Positions 26,185 through 35,704 of a stretch of DNA of 64,000 nt are shown here, piece after piece; position 1 is the stretch's first letter, and each line of letters begins with the position of its first letter. The DNA comes from DYKG01 sp964596185. Its GTDB lineage: Bacteria; Muiribacteriota; Ozemobacteria; Ozemobacterales; Ozemobacteraceae. The DNA lies in the NCBI GenBank assembly GCA_964596185.1, contig CAZQUE010000008.1, positions 41,259 through 105,258 of the forward strand. Direction: 5' to 3'. Both the position numbers and the translations under genes were made by a program. The notes under the pieces were generated by a model. The model was given only the letters and a program-made list of their open reading frames with translations, did no database searches and was not told the origin of the DNA.

Positions 26185-27906
26185 ATGAAAAGAATAACTT
26201 GGCTGTTGCTTGGTTTGCTGCTTTTCTACACTGGGAGCGTATACGCAAGAAGCACCACTGTCGAATCCATGGGAGTTAGAATAACCGCCGTTCCGGATTT
26301 TTCCAGTCGCCCGATTAGCGGCTATTGCTTCTATTCAGTGGTAGCCACGAATCGAAGTTCTCGCGAAAAGGACGTGCGTCTGTCAATGCGCACCAGCTAT
26401 AGCGGTGAACTTGAACAGGTTAGCAGAAGCTTCAAACTTGCCGCAAACGAAAGTCGCATTGAATCGTTGTTTTTTCCGATCATGGATTTCTCGGCAGACG
26501 GCATGAAGGTTGAGGTTGATGGCGTTCAAATTTCCGAAAAGGTTTTCCCATACATCAGCATTTATCGGGATTACTACCGGAAAAAGCAGGCTTTGGTCGA
26601 TAACCGCGTTTCAAGAAGCGAGTTTGAAGCTGTTTTCGGAAGTGGGCGTGGAAGTTATGACCTTGAAATGACCATGTTCGAAGGCAGCCTCTCGCAGCTA
26701 GATACGCGCTGGCTGGCTTATTCCCGTTTCAATTCAATGATTTTCTACGCTGAATCTCTTGCACAGATGAATGGCGAGGTGCGTGCAGCGGTCTATGATT
26801 ATATCCGTGCCGGTGGAAGTCTTCTGGTACTTGGTGAATTCACGCCGCCAGAAGATTTTGCTCCTCTCGACGTCGAAAATCCATCTGGCATAAGGAATCT
26901 GCGTGGATACGAAAGCGGTTTTGGTCGTTTGCTCGTCGCCGACGAAGATATTCTCGCCCGGGTAGCAACTTCTAGCGGCAACCCATTCCCGGATCTCATA
27001 TCAGATCCGTTTTCTAGTGTAACCGGGCGTGGCCGCTCTCCAATTGCTTATAACGACAATGACGTCAATATTGTTTCTTCACAGTGGTTGATGATAATAA
27101 TTTATGCCTTCGCTTTTCTTATTGGGCCGGTTAACGTTTATGTTCTGCACAAGCTTGGTCGAAAAATCTGGGTGTTCTGGACTGTCCCGGTCGCTTCGGC
27201 GGTTTGCTGTCTGTTTATTTTCGCTTATTACTGGCTTTTCGAAAGTTCGACGATGATGGTTCGCAAGCAGGCTTTGACCTTCATCGATGAAAGAAACAAT
27301 CATGCCGTGACTCTGGGCAATCTTGCCGTCTATTCTTCCTCATCGCGTGCAGAAGGTTTCAGATTCAGCTATGATACTGAGGTAATTCCCATTGCCCAGC
27401 GTTCTTACCGCTCTTCCGACGGCGGCAAGTTCGTTTATCTCGATGAAGACCAGCATCTTGCCGATGGCTGGATTCGGCCAAAGATTCCCCGGTATCTCCA
27501 TCTACGCAAAGTACATCTGAGTCGTGAGCGACTGAGTCTGGAAGGCAGCGGCGGAGACCTGAAAATACTGAATGGACTTGGTGCCAGAATTCGCATTGCT
27601 TTCGTCATGACGCCCGACGGAAACATTTATAAATGTGACGGAGTTGAAGCCGGCCGAAAAGCTCAATTATTCAATCATGCACAGGCCTTGAAATCACGCA
27701 GGCGTTATCGAGGGCTTTCGACCGTTTTTCGTGAGGAATGGCACAGCCATTTTGATGAACTCTATAGAAACCCGCAGAATTATCTACAGCCGGGAATGTA
27801 TGTTGCTTTGCTCGAAGGTGCACCGTTTCTCAAAAAACAATCATTTGAAAACGGAGATACCGATGCCACTTCAGTCGTGGTCGGCATAATGGGGGGTGAA
27901 TCATGA
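26185..27906 (+). CDS. Exported membrane protein with two TM helices, between MoxR and ABC genes
   Basis: The 573-residue protein starts at ATG 26185, four bases after the moxR stop, with AGGGAAAT before it. Residues 1-22 are a signal peptide. Residues 30-130 are a beta domain; 140-260 contain a segment (IRAGGSLLVLGEF) like the flavodoxin/amidotransferase-like folds of exported proteins next to ABC transporters. Two TM helices lie at about 300-325 and 335-355, so the last 215 residues may be external or cytoplasmic. Its stop overlaps the ABC ATPase start by 4 nt (ATGA). It may link the transporter to MoxR, by analogy with GldG-like proteins. Confidence 0.82.
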   Translation: MKRITWLLLGLLLFYTGSVYARSTTVESMGVRITAVPDFSSRPISGYCFYSVVATNRSSREKDVRLSMRTSYSGELEQVSRSFKLAANESRIESLFFPIMDFSADGMKVEVDGVQISEKVFPYISIYRDYYRKKQALVDNRVSRSEFEAVFGSGRGSYDLEMTMFEGSLSQLDTRWLAYSRFNSMIFYAESLAQMNGEVRAAVYDYIRAGGSLLVLGEFTPPEDFAPLDVENPSGIRNLRGYESGFGRLLVADEDILARVATSSGNPFPDLISDPFSSVTGRGRSPIAYNDNDVNIVSSQWLMIIIYAFAFLIGPVNVYVLHKLGRKIWVFWTVPVASAVCCLFIFAYYWLFESSTMMVRKQALTFIDERNNHAVTLGNLAVYSSSSRAEGFRFSYDTEVIPIAQRSYRSSDGGKFVYLDEDQHLADGWIRPKIPRYLHLRKVHLSRERLSLEGSGGDLKILNGLGARIRIAFVMTPDGNIYKCDGVEAGRKAQLFNHAQALKSRRRYRGLSTVFREEWHSHFDELYRNPQNYLQPGMYVALLEGAPFLKKQSFENGDTDATSVVVGIMGGES

Positions 27907-28832
27907 CTCTTCAGGTCAAAAACCTCAGAAAGCATTTTGGCGATACTCTGGCAGTAAACAACGTTTCGTTTGAAATTACCGCCGGCGATATTATCGGCTT
28001 TGTTGGGCCGAACGGCGCGGGAAAAACCACGACCTTGCGCATGCTTGCGACCTTGGATGAGCCTACCAGTGGCGACATAGAACTCGAAGGTCGTTCGTTG
28101 ATCGAAAATCCAGAATTCGGAAGGGGCCTGGTCGGCTTTGTGCCTGATTCGCTGCCGGTTCACCATGATATGAACGTTCATGAATACCTCGACTTTTTTG
28201 CCCGGGCTTATGGAATTGAATCGCGGCGCCGGGTCAGACTGGTTGAAGAACTCGAGACATTCACCAACCTTCTCGACAAGCGCGAAAAAATGCTCGATGC
28301 CTTGTCGAAAGGCATGAAACAACGGGTAAGTATCGCTCGGGCTCTAATTCACGATCCAAGATTCATTCTGATGGACGAGCCTGCCGCCGGTCTGGATCCT
28401 CGTGCCCGTATCGAGTTACGCGAACTTTTGAAACTGCTTTCACAACAAGGCAAAGGAATTTTAATCAGTTCACATATTCTCAGCGAACTCTCAGAAATTT
28501 GTACTTCTGCATTGATCATCGAGAAAGGCAATTTACTCAAATTTGGCTCAATAGAGAGCATTACCGCCCATGAAACCAGTGTGCGTCGGCTGATTATCAA
28601 ACCACTTAGCGGAATCGAAGAATTGAGCAAGTTTCTTGTGCTTTATCCAGGGGTCGAGAATCCGGTTTTGAACGGGAAAGCCCTCGAATTTGATTTCACC
28701 GGCGATGATCTCGAAGCCACAGAATTACTTAAAGAACTGGTTAACAATAATCATCAGATCATAGAATTCCGCTTCAAACAGCAGAATCTTGAGACTGTGT
28801 TCATGAACATTACCAAAGGAGAAGTACAATGA
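27903..28832 (+). CDS. ABC transporter ATP-binding protein
   Basis: The 309-residue ATPase has Walker A (GPNGAGKTT) at 35-43, a signature LSKGMKQRVSIARAL and Walker B (FILMDEPAAGLDP), all intact. It belongs to the ABC-2 exporter type (CcmA/NatA-like). It overlaps the gene before it and the permease after it by 4 nt each. It should power export or envelope assembly with the permease at 28829; substrate unknown. Confidence 0.96.
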   Translation: MTLQVKNLRKHFGDTLAVNNVSFEITAGDIIGFVGPNGAGKTTTLRMLATLDEPTSGDIELEGRSLIENPEFGRGLVGFVPDSLPVHHDMNVHEYLDFFARAYGIESRRRVRLVEELETFTNLLDKREKMLDALSKGMKQRVSIARALIHDPRFILMDEPAAGLDPRARIELRELLKLLSQQGKGILISSHILSELSEICTSALIIEKGNLLKFGSIESITAHETSVRRLIIKPLSGIEELSKFLVLYPGVENPVLNGKALEFDFTGDDLEATELLKELVNNNHQIIEFRFKQQNLETVFMNITKGEVQ

Positions 28833-30310
28833 GCTCCTGGGCAGGCATAATCGAAAAAATAGACGATCATCTCAATCCCATTATTGTTAAGGAATTGCGT
28901 CAAGTCGTCAGGGGGAAATTCTTCTGGGGCGTTCTTGTGCTCTTTCTTGGCTTTCAATGTGCTGTCCTGAGTCTTTCGCTCGCCGACCAGAGTGTCTCAA
29001 ACAACAACGTCGGCGCTGAGACTCTGACTTTTCTTTTCGGCATCCTGTTTCTGGGGTGTTTTGCGGTGATACCCCTGCATTCCGGTTTCAGATTCGCAAA
29101 AGAGCGTCAGGAAAATTCTGAAGAGCTGTTGTTCATTACCACTATTACCCCGCATTCGATCATCTGGGGAAAATTTGCCGCGAGTATGGCTTTCATTCTC
29201 CTTATTTTCAGCGCATTTGCGCCGTTCATGGCTATGACCTTCTTTCTCAGCGGGGTCGATATGCCGATGATGTTTCTAGTGCTTTTTCTTGGATTGATTG
29301 TTTGCGCCGGTGGAACCATTCTGCAGATTGCCATCGGCAGTCTGGCCAGAGACGGCAATGTCTTCAATCTTTTGCGCGGTGTGGGTCTGTTTATCCAGGT
29401 TTCCCTGTTTTTCAGCCTTACCGGCATGGTCAGTGAAATCCTGCGTTATGGTGCATCAAGAACCTTCGGCACGACCAATTTTTATGGGGCTATTTTTACC
29501 ATTGCTTTTTTCATTATCTGCTTTGCCTACTTTTTCTATCTGGCGGCGGCGGCCGTGGTTTCTCCTGCCGGGACCAACATCATGAGGCCGGTTCGTTCTT
29601 TTCTGAGCAAATTCTGGCTGATGTCCCTTGCGGTAATGATCTACTGGACAAGTGTTTCCGGCAAAGAACTGATTTTTGGCTGGGGGTTTGCCGCGGTTTT
29701 TTTAATTAACATAGTATTTCTGATAGCTATTTCAGAGCGAGATTACCTGACACGCCGCGTCGCCCGTGAGTTACCACAGGGAACTCTGGGGCGTCGTCTT
29801 GGCTTTCTGCTGTCAAGTGGTGCTGCGGGTGGAATTGCCTGGTGTATTCTAATGATACTCGCCACCGTTGGTGTTATCGTTGCAGCCTCGATGCTTGTTC
29901 CCATGGCCGGGCATATATCCACGGTTTTTTCCGGATTTTTCAAATTTTCGTTTGGTTTTACCGGTTATGTGCTTGGATACAGCCTGGTGGCCGTATTTAT
30001 TCGCCGAGTTTTTCTTTACAATTATGTTTCGGCGCGTAATACCTGGGGTGTTGCCCTGGTCGTTTTTGCCTTTTTCGCCCTCGCTCCAATGTTTCTGGGC
30101 GTTTTTGTCGGAGCTCGTTCAGAATTGCTGATGATCGGCAATCCCTTTGCCATCGCTTCGAGTCGCTCTGAGGTCATGGGCCTGGCCTTTGCCACTTTGC
30201 TGACGGTAGTCGGAGTTTTGTTGAATGCGCCATGGTTCGGGCGCCAGTTCCGGGAATTTCATGAAGCCAGGACCATCAATGCTGCGCGAAAGAATGTGAG
30301 CAATGGATAA
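28829..30310 (+). CDS. ABC-2 type permease
   Basis: The 493-residue protein has about 11 to 12 hydrophobic helices spread over its length. The opening (NPIIVKELRQVVRGKFFWG) with 'ELRQ' is characteristic of ABC-2 permeases of the NatB/GldF type, and RQENSEELLFITTITPHSIIWGK is the typical first cytoplasmic loop. GGAG precedes the start at good distance. The ATPase ends inside the first codon. It overlaps the DUF58 gene by 8 nt. Confidence 0.93.
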   Translation: MSSWAGIIEKIDDHLNPIIVKELRQVVRGKFFWGVLVLFLGFQCAVLSLSLADQSVSNNNVGAETLTFLFGILFLGCFAVIPLHSGFRFAKERQENSEELLFITTITPHSIIWGKFAASMAFILLIFSAFAPFMAMTFFLSGVDMPMMFLVLFLGLIVCAGGTILQIAIGSLARDGNVFNLLRGVGLFIQVSLFFSLTGMVSEILRYGASRTFGTTNFYGAIFTIAFFIICFAYFFYLAAAAVVSPAGTNIMRPVRSFLSKFWLMSLAVMIYWTSVSGKELIFGWGFAAVFLINIVFLIAISERDYLTRRVARELPQGTLGRRLGFLLSSGAAGGIAWCILMILATVGVIVAASMLVPMAGHISTVFSGFFKFSFGFTGYVLGYSLVAVFIRRVFLYNYVSARNTWGVALVVFAFFALAPMFLGVFVGARSELLMIGNPFAIASSRSEVMGLAFATLLTVVGVLLNAPWFGRQFREFHEARTINAARKNVSNG

Positions 30311-31178
30311 AGACCTTCTCAAAGCAATCGCTGACGCCGAAGTTGCTGCGCAGCGCTTTTATTTGAATGTTTCGTCGCGTTTTTCCGGAAGCAGCGGCGG
30401 TAACCGCTTTGGGCAAAACACCGGTAATTCTCTTGAATATCTCGATCATCGTGAATATCAGCCCGGCGACGATATCCGGCATATCGACTGGAATGCGCTG
30501 GCCCGTTCAGATAAGGTTACAGTTAAGCTCTTTCGCGAAGAAGTGACCCCGCATCTTGATTTGATCATCGATGCTTCGTCGTCGATGCAAGCTGGTTCAC
30601 CGGCAAAACCCAGGGCTTTGTGGGGGCTGGCTGCGCTATTGAAAGTTTCGGCGCAGAATGCCGGCTATTCGGTTGCCTGCTGGCTGATCAAAGACCGCCC
30701 TCGACGTATCGAGCCGGCGCATTTGCCTCTGGCCCAGTGGCCTGACTCTGAGCTTGATTACAACGGAAACACCGGTATGACTCTGGTTTCTTTTCCACCA
30801 AAATTTCGTAGTCAGGCTGTGCGTATTTTTCTGAGCGATCTTTTCTGGGAGCAGGAGCCAATGACGGTATTGCAACAACTGGCTCATCATGCGGCATTGC
30901 TGGCAGTCGTTCAGGTGCTGGCCCGCGTCGATGTCGAACCTGAGCATGCCGGTAACGTTCGCTTGATCGATAGTGAAAGCCATGCCGCCATAGAATTGAT
31001 GGCCAATGAAGAATTGAATCAAACTTATCGCCGCAATTTTTTGCGCCATCAGGAATACTGGAAAAGATGCTGCGTTAAGACCGGATCTGTTTTCAATCAT
31101 TGTATCGCAGAAGATTTCGTTGCCGATTATGTTCCGGTAGAATTATTGCGCAGCGAAATACTGATGGCCAGGAGTTGA
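30303..31178 (+). CDS. DUF58 domain protein (vWA-like)
   Basis: The 291-residue protein has the DUF58 signature near 38-62 (YLDHREYQPGDDIRHIDWNA) and a vWA-type MIDAS beginning DASSSM at about 93-98. DUF58 proteins occur with MoxR in many bacteria and are thought to be their clients or partners. It starts inside the permease gene's end and stops 2 nt before the next start, all consistent with one operon. It should lie in the cytoplasm or at the inner membrane face. Confidence 0.95.
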   Translation: MDKDLLKAIADAEVAAQRFYLNVSSRFSGSSGGNRFGQNTGNSLEYLDHREYQPGDDIRHIDWNALARSDKVTVKLFREEVTPHLDLIIDASSSMQAGSPAKPRALWGLAALLKVSAQNAGYSVACWLIKDRPRRIEPAHLPLAQWPDSELDYNGNTGMTLVSFPPKFRSQAVRIFLSDLFWEQEPMTVLQQLAHHAALLAVVQVLARVDVEPEHAGNVRLIDSESHAAIELMANEELNQTYRRNFLRHQEYWKRCCVKTGSVFNHCIAEDFVADYVPVELLRSEILMARS

Positions 31179-31180
31179 GC

Positions 31181-32938
31181 ATGCCCTTTTTCATGAATCC
31201 GCTGGCATTCTACGCGACGGCTGCATTGCTTGTAGTAGCCGGAGTTTATCTATTTCGCCGACAGTCGCGCGATATAAAGGTCTCTGCTCTGATGTTCTAC
31301 GCCGCGGTTAAGGTTCCGGCAGAGGGCGGGCGAAAGGTCACTTTGCCGCAAACCCCTCTGATATTGCTGGTTGAATTGTTGATCCTGACACTGGTCATTT
31401 TTGCCGCGGCTGACCCGAGAGCCATAATCGGTGAGGAGTTCATGCCACTGGTTGTTATTCTTGACGATTCTTTCTCAATGAGAGCCGGGGATAACAGTAA
31501 CCCAAAAAGCAAGGCGACTCGTTTTCTCGATCGCACGGTCTTCAGCGAAAAGGTTTATCGTGTTTCCCTGATTAGAGCGGGGACTCGCCCTGAATTTATT
31601 GGCCGCCGCGATATGTTACCCAAAGAAGCATCATTGCTTATTGAAAACTGGCGTTGTAACTCACCATTGTCAGACCTTGACGAGGCGGTAAAACTTGCCG
31701 GTGAAAGTTTCAATCCCGGCACCAGAATTCTTGTGTTGACTGATTCCGCGCCCCAGTCAACTCTTTCTGAGAATATCGGCTGGTATGCCTTCGGCGAGCC
31801 GGTAGGAAATCTGGCAATAACTGCTGCGAGTCGCTACCCGCTTGGTAATGTCGATCGTTGTTTTATCGAGTTTTCAAATCTCAGCGAAGAGAATCGCGAG
31901 CTTCAGGCTGTAGTAACCGATCAGGCATCGGGCAGGGTTCTTGAGCAGATAAACTGGCAGATGCCTGCCAATTCAATTCGACGCTTGCGCTTCTCTTTAA
32001 AAAATACCGATGCCCGGGTGAATGCAAAAATCCTTTCTGATAGTATCGAATATGATAATGAAATATGGTTGATGCCGGTTCGAAAAGATCCGTTGAAAGT
32101 TGCAGTTGCTGGTTTACAACCATCACTTCGCCCTTTGTTCGAAAACACTCTCAACGCTGCCGAAAATGCCGAACTTGTTTCTGGTGAGGCTGAAATGGTC
32201 ATTACCAGTGACGTCAATCTGGCAACGGGCAGCAACGAAACCTGCATCCTATTTTTGCCGGTTGCTTCTGATCCAATGCTGGTGCGCGGAACAGTGACTT
32301 CCGATCGAACCCATTTCATTTGTGAAGGTCTGCCTGAAGTGCGTGGCATGTGGGCGATCGAAACGTCTGCCAAATTGGGTGGTTACCCGCTCTTGTCTGT
32401 CGGTGATCGCGATCTGTTCACCATTGCCCGTGAAGCCGGCGGACAATACCGCTTAAGCCTGAATATTCTGCCGGAGTACTCGACCATTCAGCGCACAAGT
32501 TTCTGGCCGGTTATTTTCTGGAATGTTTTCAACTGGAGACAAAGTCTAAAGCCTGGTCCGACTGATTTCAATTTTCGCAGCGGCATGGAAGTGACCGTCA
32601 ATGCCGGCAGTGAAAATGAGATAAATCTGTTTTCCCCTTCGGGAAGATCACAAAAGCTTGCTACGTGGAAAGGCCAGGCAGGGTTCGTCGTCGATGAAAC
32701 CGGTTTGTATAGATTGTCTGCCGGTCCTGCTTCCTGGACGATCGCGGTAAATCTTACCTCAGCCAGAGAATCTGATTTGACCGATAAAATCACCCAGAGG
32801 CCAGATAATGATGGTCCCGACCAGGAATTGCTCAAGCATTCCTCGGATGTGCGCTGGTGGTTCATTATTCCGGCACTACTGCTGCTATTATTACACCAAT
32901 GGCTGGTAAGCAGAAGGAGGCAGAATATTGTTTACTGA
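31181..32938 (+). CDS. BatA-domain membrane protein with vWA-like domain
   Basis: The 585-residue protein starts at ATG 31181, preceded by AGGAG inside the DUF58 stop region; a 27-codon longer frame starts within the DUF58 gene. The N-terminus (MPFFMNPLAFYATAALLVVAGVYLF) is the BatA-type start, with two TM helices (about 8-26, 62-80). A vWA-like domain follows with the metal motif DDSFSM. The last 30 residues include a TM helix. Its stop lies inside the following gene, so both are co-translated. It should be an inner-membrane partner of MoxR. Confidence 0.87.
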   Translation: MPFFMNPLAFYATAALLVVAGVYLFRRQSRDIKVSALMFYAAVKVPAEGGRKVTLPQTPLILLVELLILTLVIFAAADPRAIIGEEFMPLVVILDDSFSMRAGDNSNPKSKATRFLDRTVFSEKVYRVSLIRAGTRPEFIGRRDMLPKEASLLIENWRCNSPLSDLDEAVKLAGESFNPGTRILVLTDSAPQSTLSENIGWYAFGEPVGNLAITAASRYPLGNVDRCFIEFSNLSEENRELQAVVTDQASGRVLEQINWQMPANSIRRLRFSLKNTDARVNAKILSDSIEYDNEIWLMPVRKDPLKVAVAGLQPSLRPLFENTLNAAENAELVSGEAEMVITSDVNLATGSNETCILFLPVASDPMLVRGTVTSDRTHFICEGLPEVRGMWAIETSAKLGGYPLLSVGDRDLFTIAREAGGQYRLSLNILPEYSTIQRTSFWPVIFWNVFNWRQSLKPGPTDFNFRSGMEVTVNAGSENEINLFSPSGRSQKLATWKGQAGFVVDETGLYRLSAGPASWTIAVNLTSARESDLTDKITQRPDNDGPDQELLKHSSDVRWWFIIPALLLLLLHQWLVSRRRQNIVY

Positions 32939-35702
32939 TCCTCATTGGCTGGTTCTATTGCTGCCGGTTCTGCTGCTGTTGTTTCGATTGAAAATGCCCG
33001 GGCGTAAAATCCTGGTATTGCGTCTGCTGATAATCACTTTGGTATTCATGGCGCTGGCTGGAGCAAGCATTAAAAGACCCGGCCGCGACGGCATGATCGT
33101 GGTGGTTGCCGATAGAAGTCTTTCTATGCCGGCCAATGCCGATGACCGCATCAAGGAAACCATGTCGATGTTAAAGAATGATATGCCGGCCAACGCCCGC
33201 CTTGGCCTGGTTTCTTTCGGCACCCGGGCCAGAGTCGACATGTCACCTGCACGAAGCTCATTTTCCGGTTTTGCTGCCGATTTAGATCCCGAGGCTTCAA
33301 ACCTTGCCGAAGGGATCGATAAGGCTCTATCTCTTATTCCAACCGAATCTTCCGGGCGAATAATTGTTTTAAGCGATGGCCAGTGGACCGGCGAAAATCC
33401 GCGGCAGATAGCTTTCAAAGCTGCCCGGCGCGGTATTCCCATCGATTACCGGTTTATCGGTCGCAATGCGGTAAAAGACCTGGCGATTACCAGGTTTGAG
33501 CTTCCAGGCCTGCTCAACCCCGGTGAATCTTTTTTAATCAAGTCCGAAGTCTTTTCGCCATTACAGCAGAATGTGAGTTTTGTTCTGAGCTGTAATGGTA
33601 AAACAATCAATAGATTTGAACGTTCGCTTGAATTAGGTTCAAATTCCATTGTTTTTCGCCATACCGCCCCCGATTCATCGATCGTCAAATATCGGTTGGA
33701 AATCGGCAGCGATGAAACCGATCCGGTTCCAGAAAACAACGTCGCAGTAAGTCTTGCCGAGGTTGTCGGTAAAAAGCCGGTTCTGGTAATTTCCAATCAT
33801 GATTCGCGATTTATCATGTCGGTTTTACAGTTGGCGGGCCAGAAGGCGGAATTGATCATTCCAGGGAAAATGCAGTGGAATATCGAAACTCTGGCCGGTT
33901 ATTCAGCGGTTATTATCGATAATGTCTCGGCAAACGAGGTAACTCAACATGGAATGAGGGTTCTTTCAGCCTGGGTCGAACATCTCGGCGGAGGTTTGCT
34001 GCTGACCGGCGGCAAGAATGCCTATGGAACCGGAGGTTATTACCAATCGCCCCTGGAAGCCGTTCTGCCTGTTTCGCTTGAACTGCGCAGCGAACATCGC
34101 AAACTATCTTTGGCGTTGGTAATTGTGCTTGATCGATCGGGTTCAATGGCCGCTCCGGTGCGCGGTGATCGAACCAAAATGGATCTGGCGAACATCGCCG
34201 CTGCCGGATGTCTCGAGTTGCTGTCACCGATGGATGAGTTCGGCCTGCTGGCTGTTGATACCGAACCGCATGTTGTTGTGCCCCTTGAACCGTTAACCAA
34301 CAAGGATAAATGGCGGGACAAAATCCTTCGGGTAGAGTCTATGGGCGGCGGAATCTATGTTTTTGAAGGGTTGAGCAAGGCTGCACAAATGCTTAATTCT
34401 GCCAAGGCGAAAACCCGCCACATCATTCTTTTTGCTGATGCTGCCGATGCCGAAAAACCTGGCACCTATTGGGAGTTGCTCGACAAGGCGACTAAGGCCG
34501 GCATGACTGTCAGCGTCATCGGACTTGGCACTGAAACTGATTCAGATGCCAACATTCTTAAAAAGGTCGCTGCCGCTGGCAAGGGGCGAATCTTTTTTAC
34601 GCGTGAGCCTGAAGAATTGCCGCGTTTGTTTACTCAAGATACCTTTGTTGCCGCGCAAAGCACTTTTATCGATGAAAAAACCTCGATTGTTTCGACAAAC
34701 TTGATCCGTGCCTTGCTCGATGAAGAGCTGCAGATAAAGTCTTCGGTTGGCGGTTACAATCTTTGCTATGTTCGCCCGGGAGCCAATGTCGTTTTGCGAA
34801 CTACCGACGAGAATATGTCGCCATTGCTGGCCAATTGGAACAGCGGTCTTGGCCGGGTTGCCTGTTATACCGGCACAACCAGCAGTGATTTTGCCGGTAA
34901 TTTTCTCGCTACGGCCGATGCTTCTTCTTTATTTGCTGGTTTATGTGCCTGGTTAGCGGTCGATCAGCGTCAGTATCTTGATCAAATGCCGGTTACACAA
35001 AAAATTGTCCGTGGTTCCTGGATGGCGACTTTGCATCTCGACCCGGAACGTGAGCGTGAATTTATCAATGAAAACCCTCGAGTAACATTGATCAGGTCGA
35101 CAAATAACCAGGCGCCGGAAAAAATATCTCTGTTGATGAACTGGGAAACTGCTGACTCTCTGTCGGTTTCAAGACAATTGTCTGGTAATGAGGCGTTGGT
35201 CGCTCTTATCGATGCCGGACAAAACAAGCAGTTACGCCTTTACCCGGTTTGCTTGCCTTATTCTCAGGAATACCTGTCACTCGATGTCAATGAAGGCTCG
35301 GAAAAACTGAAGGAAATAGCCTTGATCAGCAATGGGCGGGAATTAATCGATCTGGCCGGCTCATGGCAGACCATGCCGGAAACCTTGCAATATAAGTCCA
35401 TCTCTGAATTTCTACTAATGTTGGCCATGATTCTCTTTATCGTCGAGGTCGCCGAAAGACGAACGGCTATTCTAACAATTGTTTTAAATATGGCCTTAAG
35501 AAAGAATCGTTCTCTTGCAGGAAAGCCTGTGCTGCAAGCAGAAAAAAGAGCCGAAGAAAAAATCTCGTCGAGGCTTGATCAGGTTCAGAGCGTTGGTGTG
35601 CCTGATGCTGAAAAGGTTGAAAAGCCGGTGGCGCAGGAGGCCGGCTTTGCCGGAGCCCTCAAAAAAGCCAAAAACCAGGCTGGGAAACGCACTGGCCGCT
35701 AA
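32928..35702 (+). CDS. Large BatA/vWA protein with two vWA modules and an amidotransferase-like region
   Basis: The 924-residue protein starts with TTG at 32928, supported by AAGGAGG 7 nt upstream. Two N-terminal TM helices are followed by a vWA-like domain (about 60-190; metal motif ADRSLSM). A region with GGGLLLTGGKNAYGTGGY (about 355-375) resembles the glutamine-amidotransferase-like part of similar proteins. A second, complete vWA follows (metal motif DRSGSM, about 403-560). A TM helix lies near residue 830, and the final 90 residues are Lys/Glu/Ala-rich. This multi-module form is known from planctomycete-like operons. It ends 2 nt from a convergent gene, with no terminator visible. Confidence 0.9.
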   Translation: MFTDPHWLVLLLPVLLLLFRLKMPGRKILVLRLLIITLVFMALAGASIKRPGRDGMIVVVADRSLSMPANADDRIKETMSMLKNDMPANARLGLVSFGTRARVDMSPARSSFSGFAADLDPEASNLAEGIDKALSLIPTESSGRIIVLSDGQWTGENPRQIAFKAARRGIPIDYRFIGRNAVKDLAITRFELPGLLNPGESFLIKSEVFSPLQQNVSFVLSCNGKTINRFERSLELGSNSIVFRHTAPDSSIVKYRLEIGSDETDPVPENNVAVSLAEVVGKKPVLVISNHDSRFIMSVLQLAGQKAELIIPGKMQWNIETLAGYSAVIIDNVSANEVTQHGMRVLSAWVEHLGGGLLLTGGKNAYGTGGYYQSPLEAVLPVSLELRSEHRKLSLALVIVLDRSGSMAAPVRGDRTKMDLANIAAAGCLELLSPMDEFGLLAVDTEPHVVVPLEPLTNKDKWRDKILRVESMGGGIYVFEGLSKAAQMLNSAKAKTRHIILFADAADAEKPGTYWELLDKATKAGMTVSVIGLGTETDSDANILKKVAAAGKGRIFFTREPEELPRLFTQDTFVAAQSTFIDEKTSIVSTNLIRALLDEELQIKSSVGGYNLCYVRPGANVVLRTTDENMSPLLANWNSGLGRVACYTGTTSSDFAGNFLATADASSLFAGLCAWLAVDQRQYLDQMPVTQKIVRGSWMATLHLDPEREREFINENPRVTLIRSTNNQAPEKISLLMNWETADSLSVSRQLSGNEALVALIDAGQNKQLRLYPVCLPYSQEYLSLDVNEGSEKLKEIALISNGRELIDLAGSWQTMPETLQYKSISEFLLMLAMILFIVEVAERRTAILTIVLNMALRKNRSLAGKPVLQAEKRAEEKISSRLDQVQSVGVPDAEKVEKPVAQEAGFAGALKKAKNQAGKRTGR

Positions 35703-35704
35703 AA

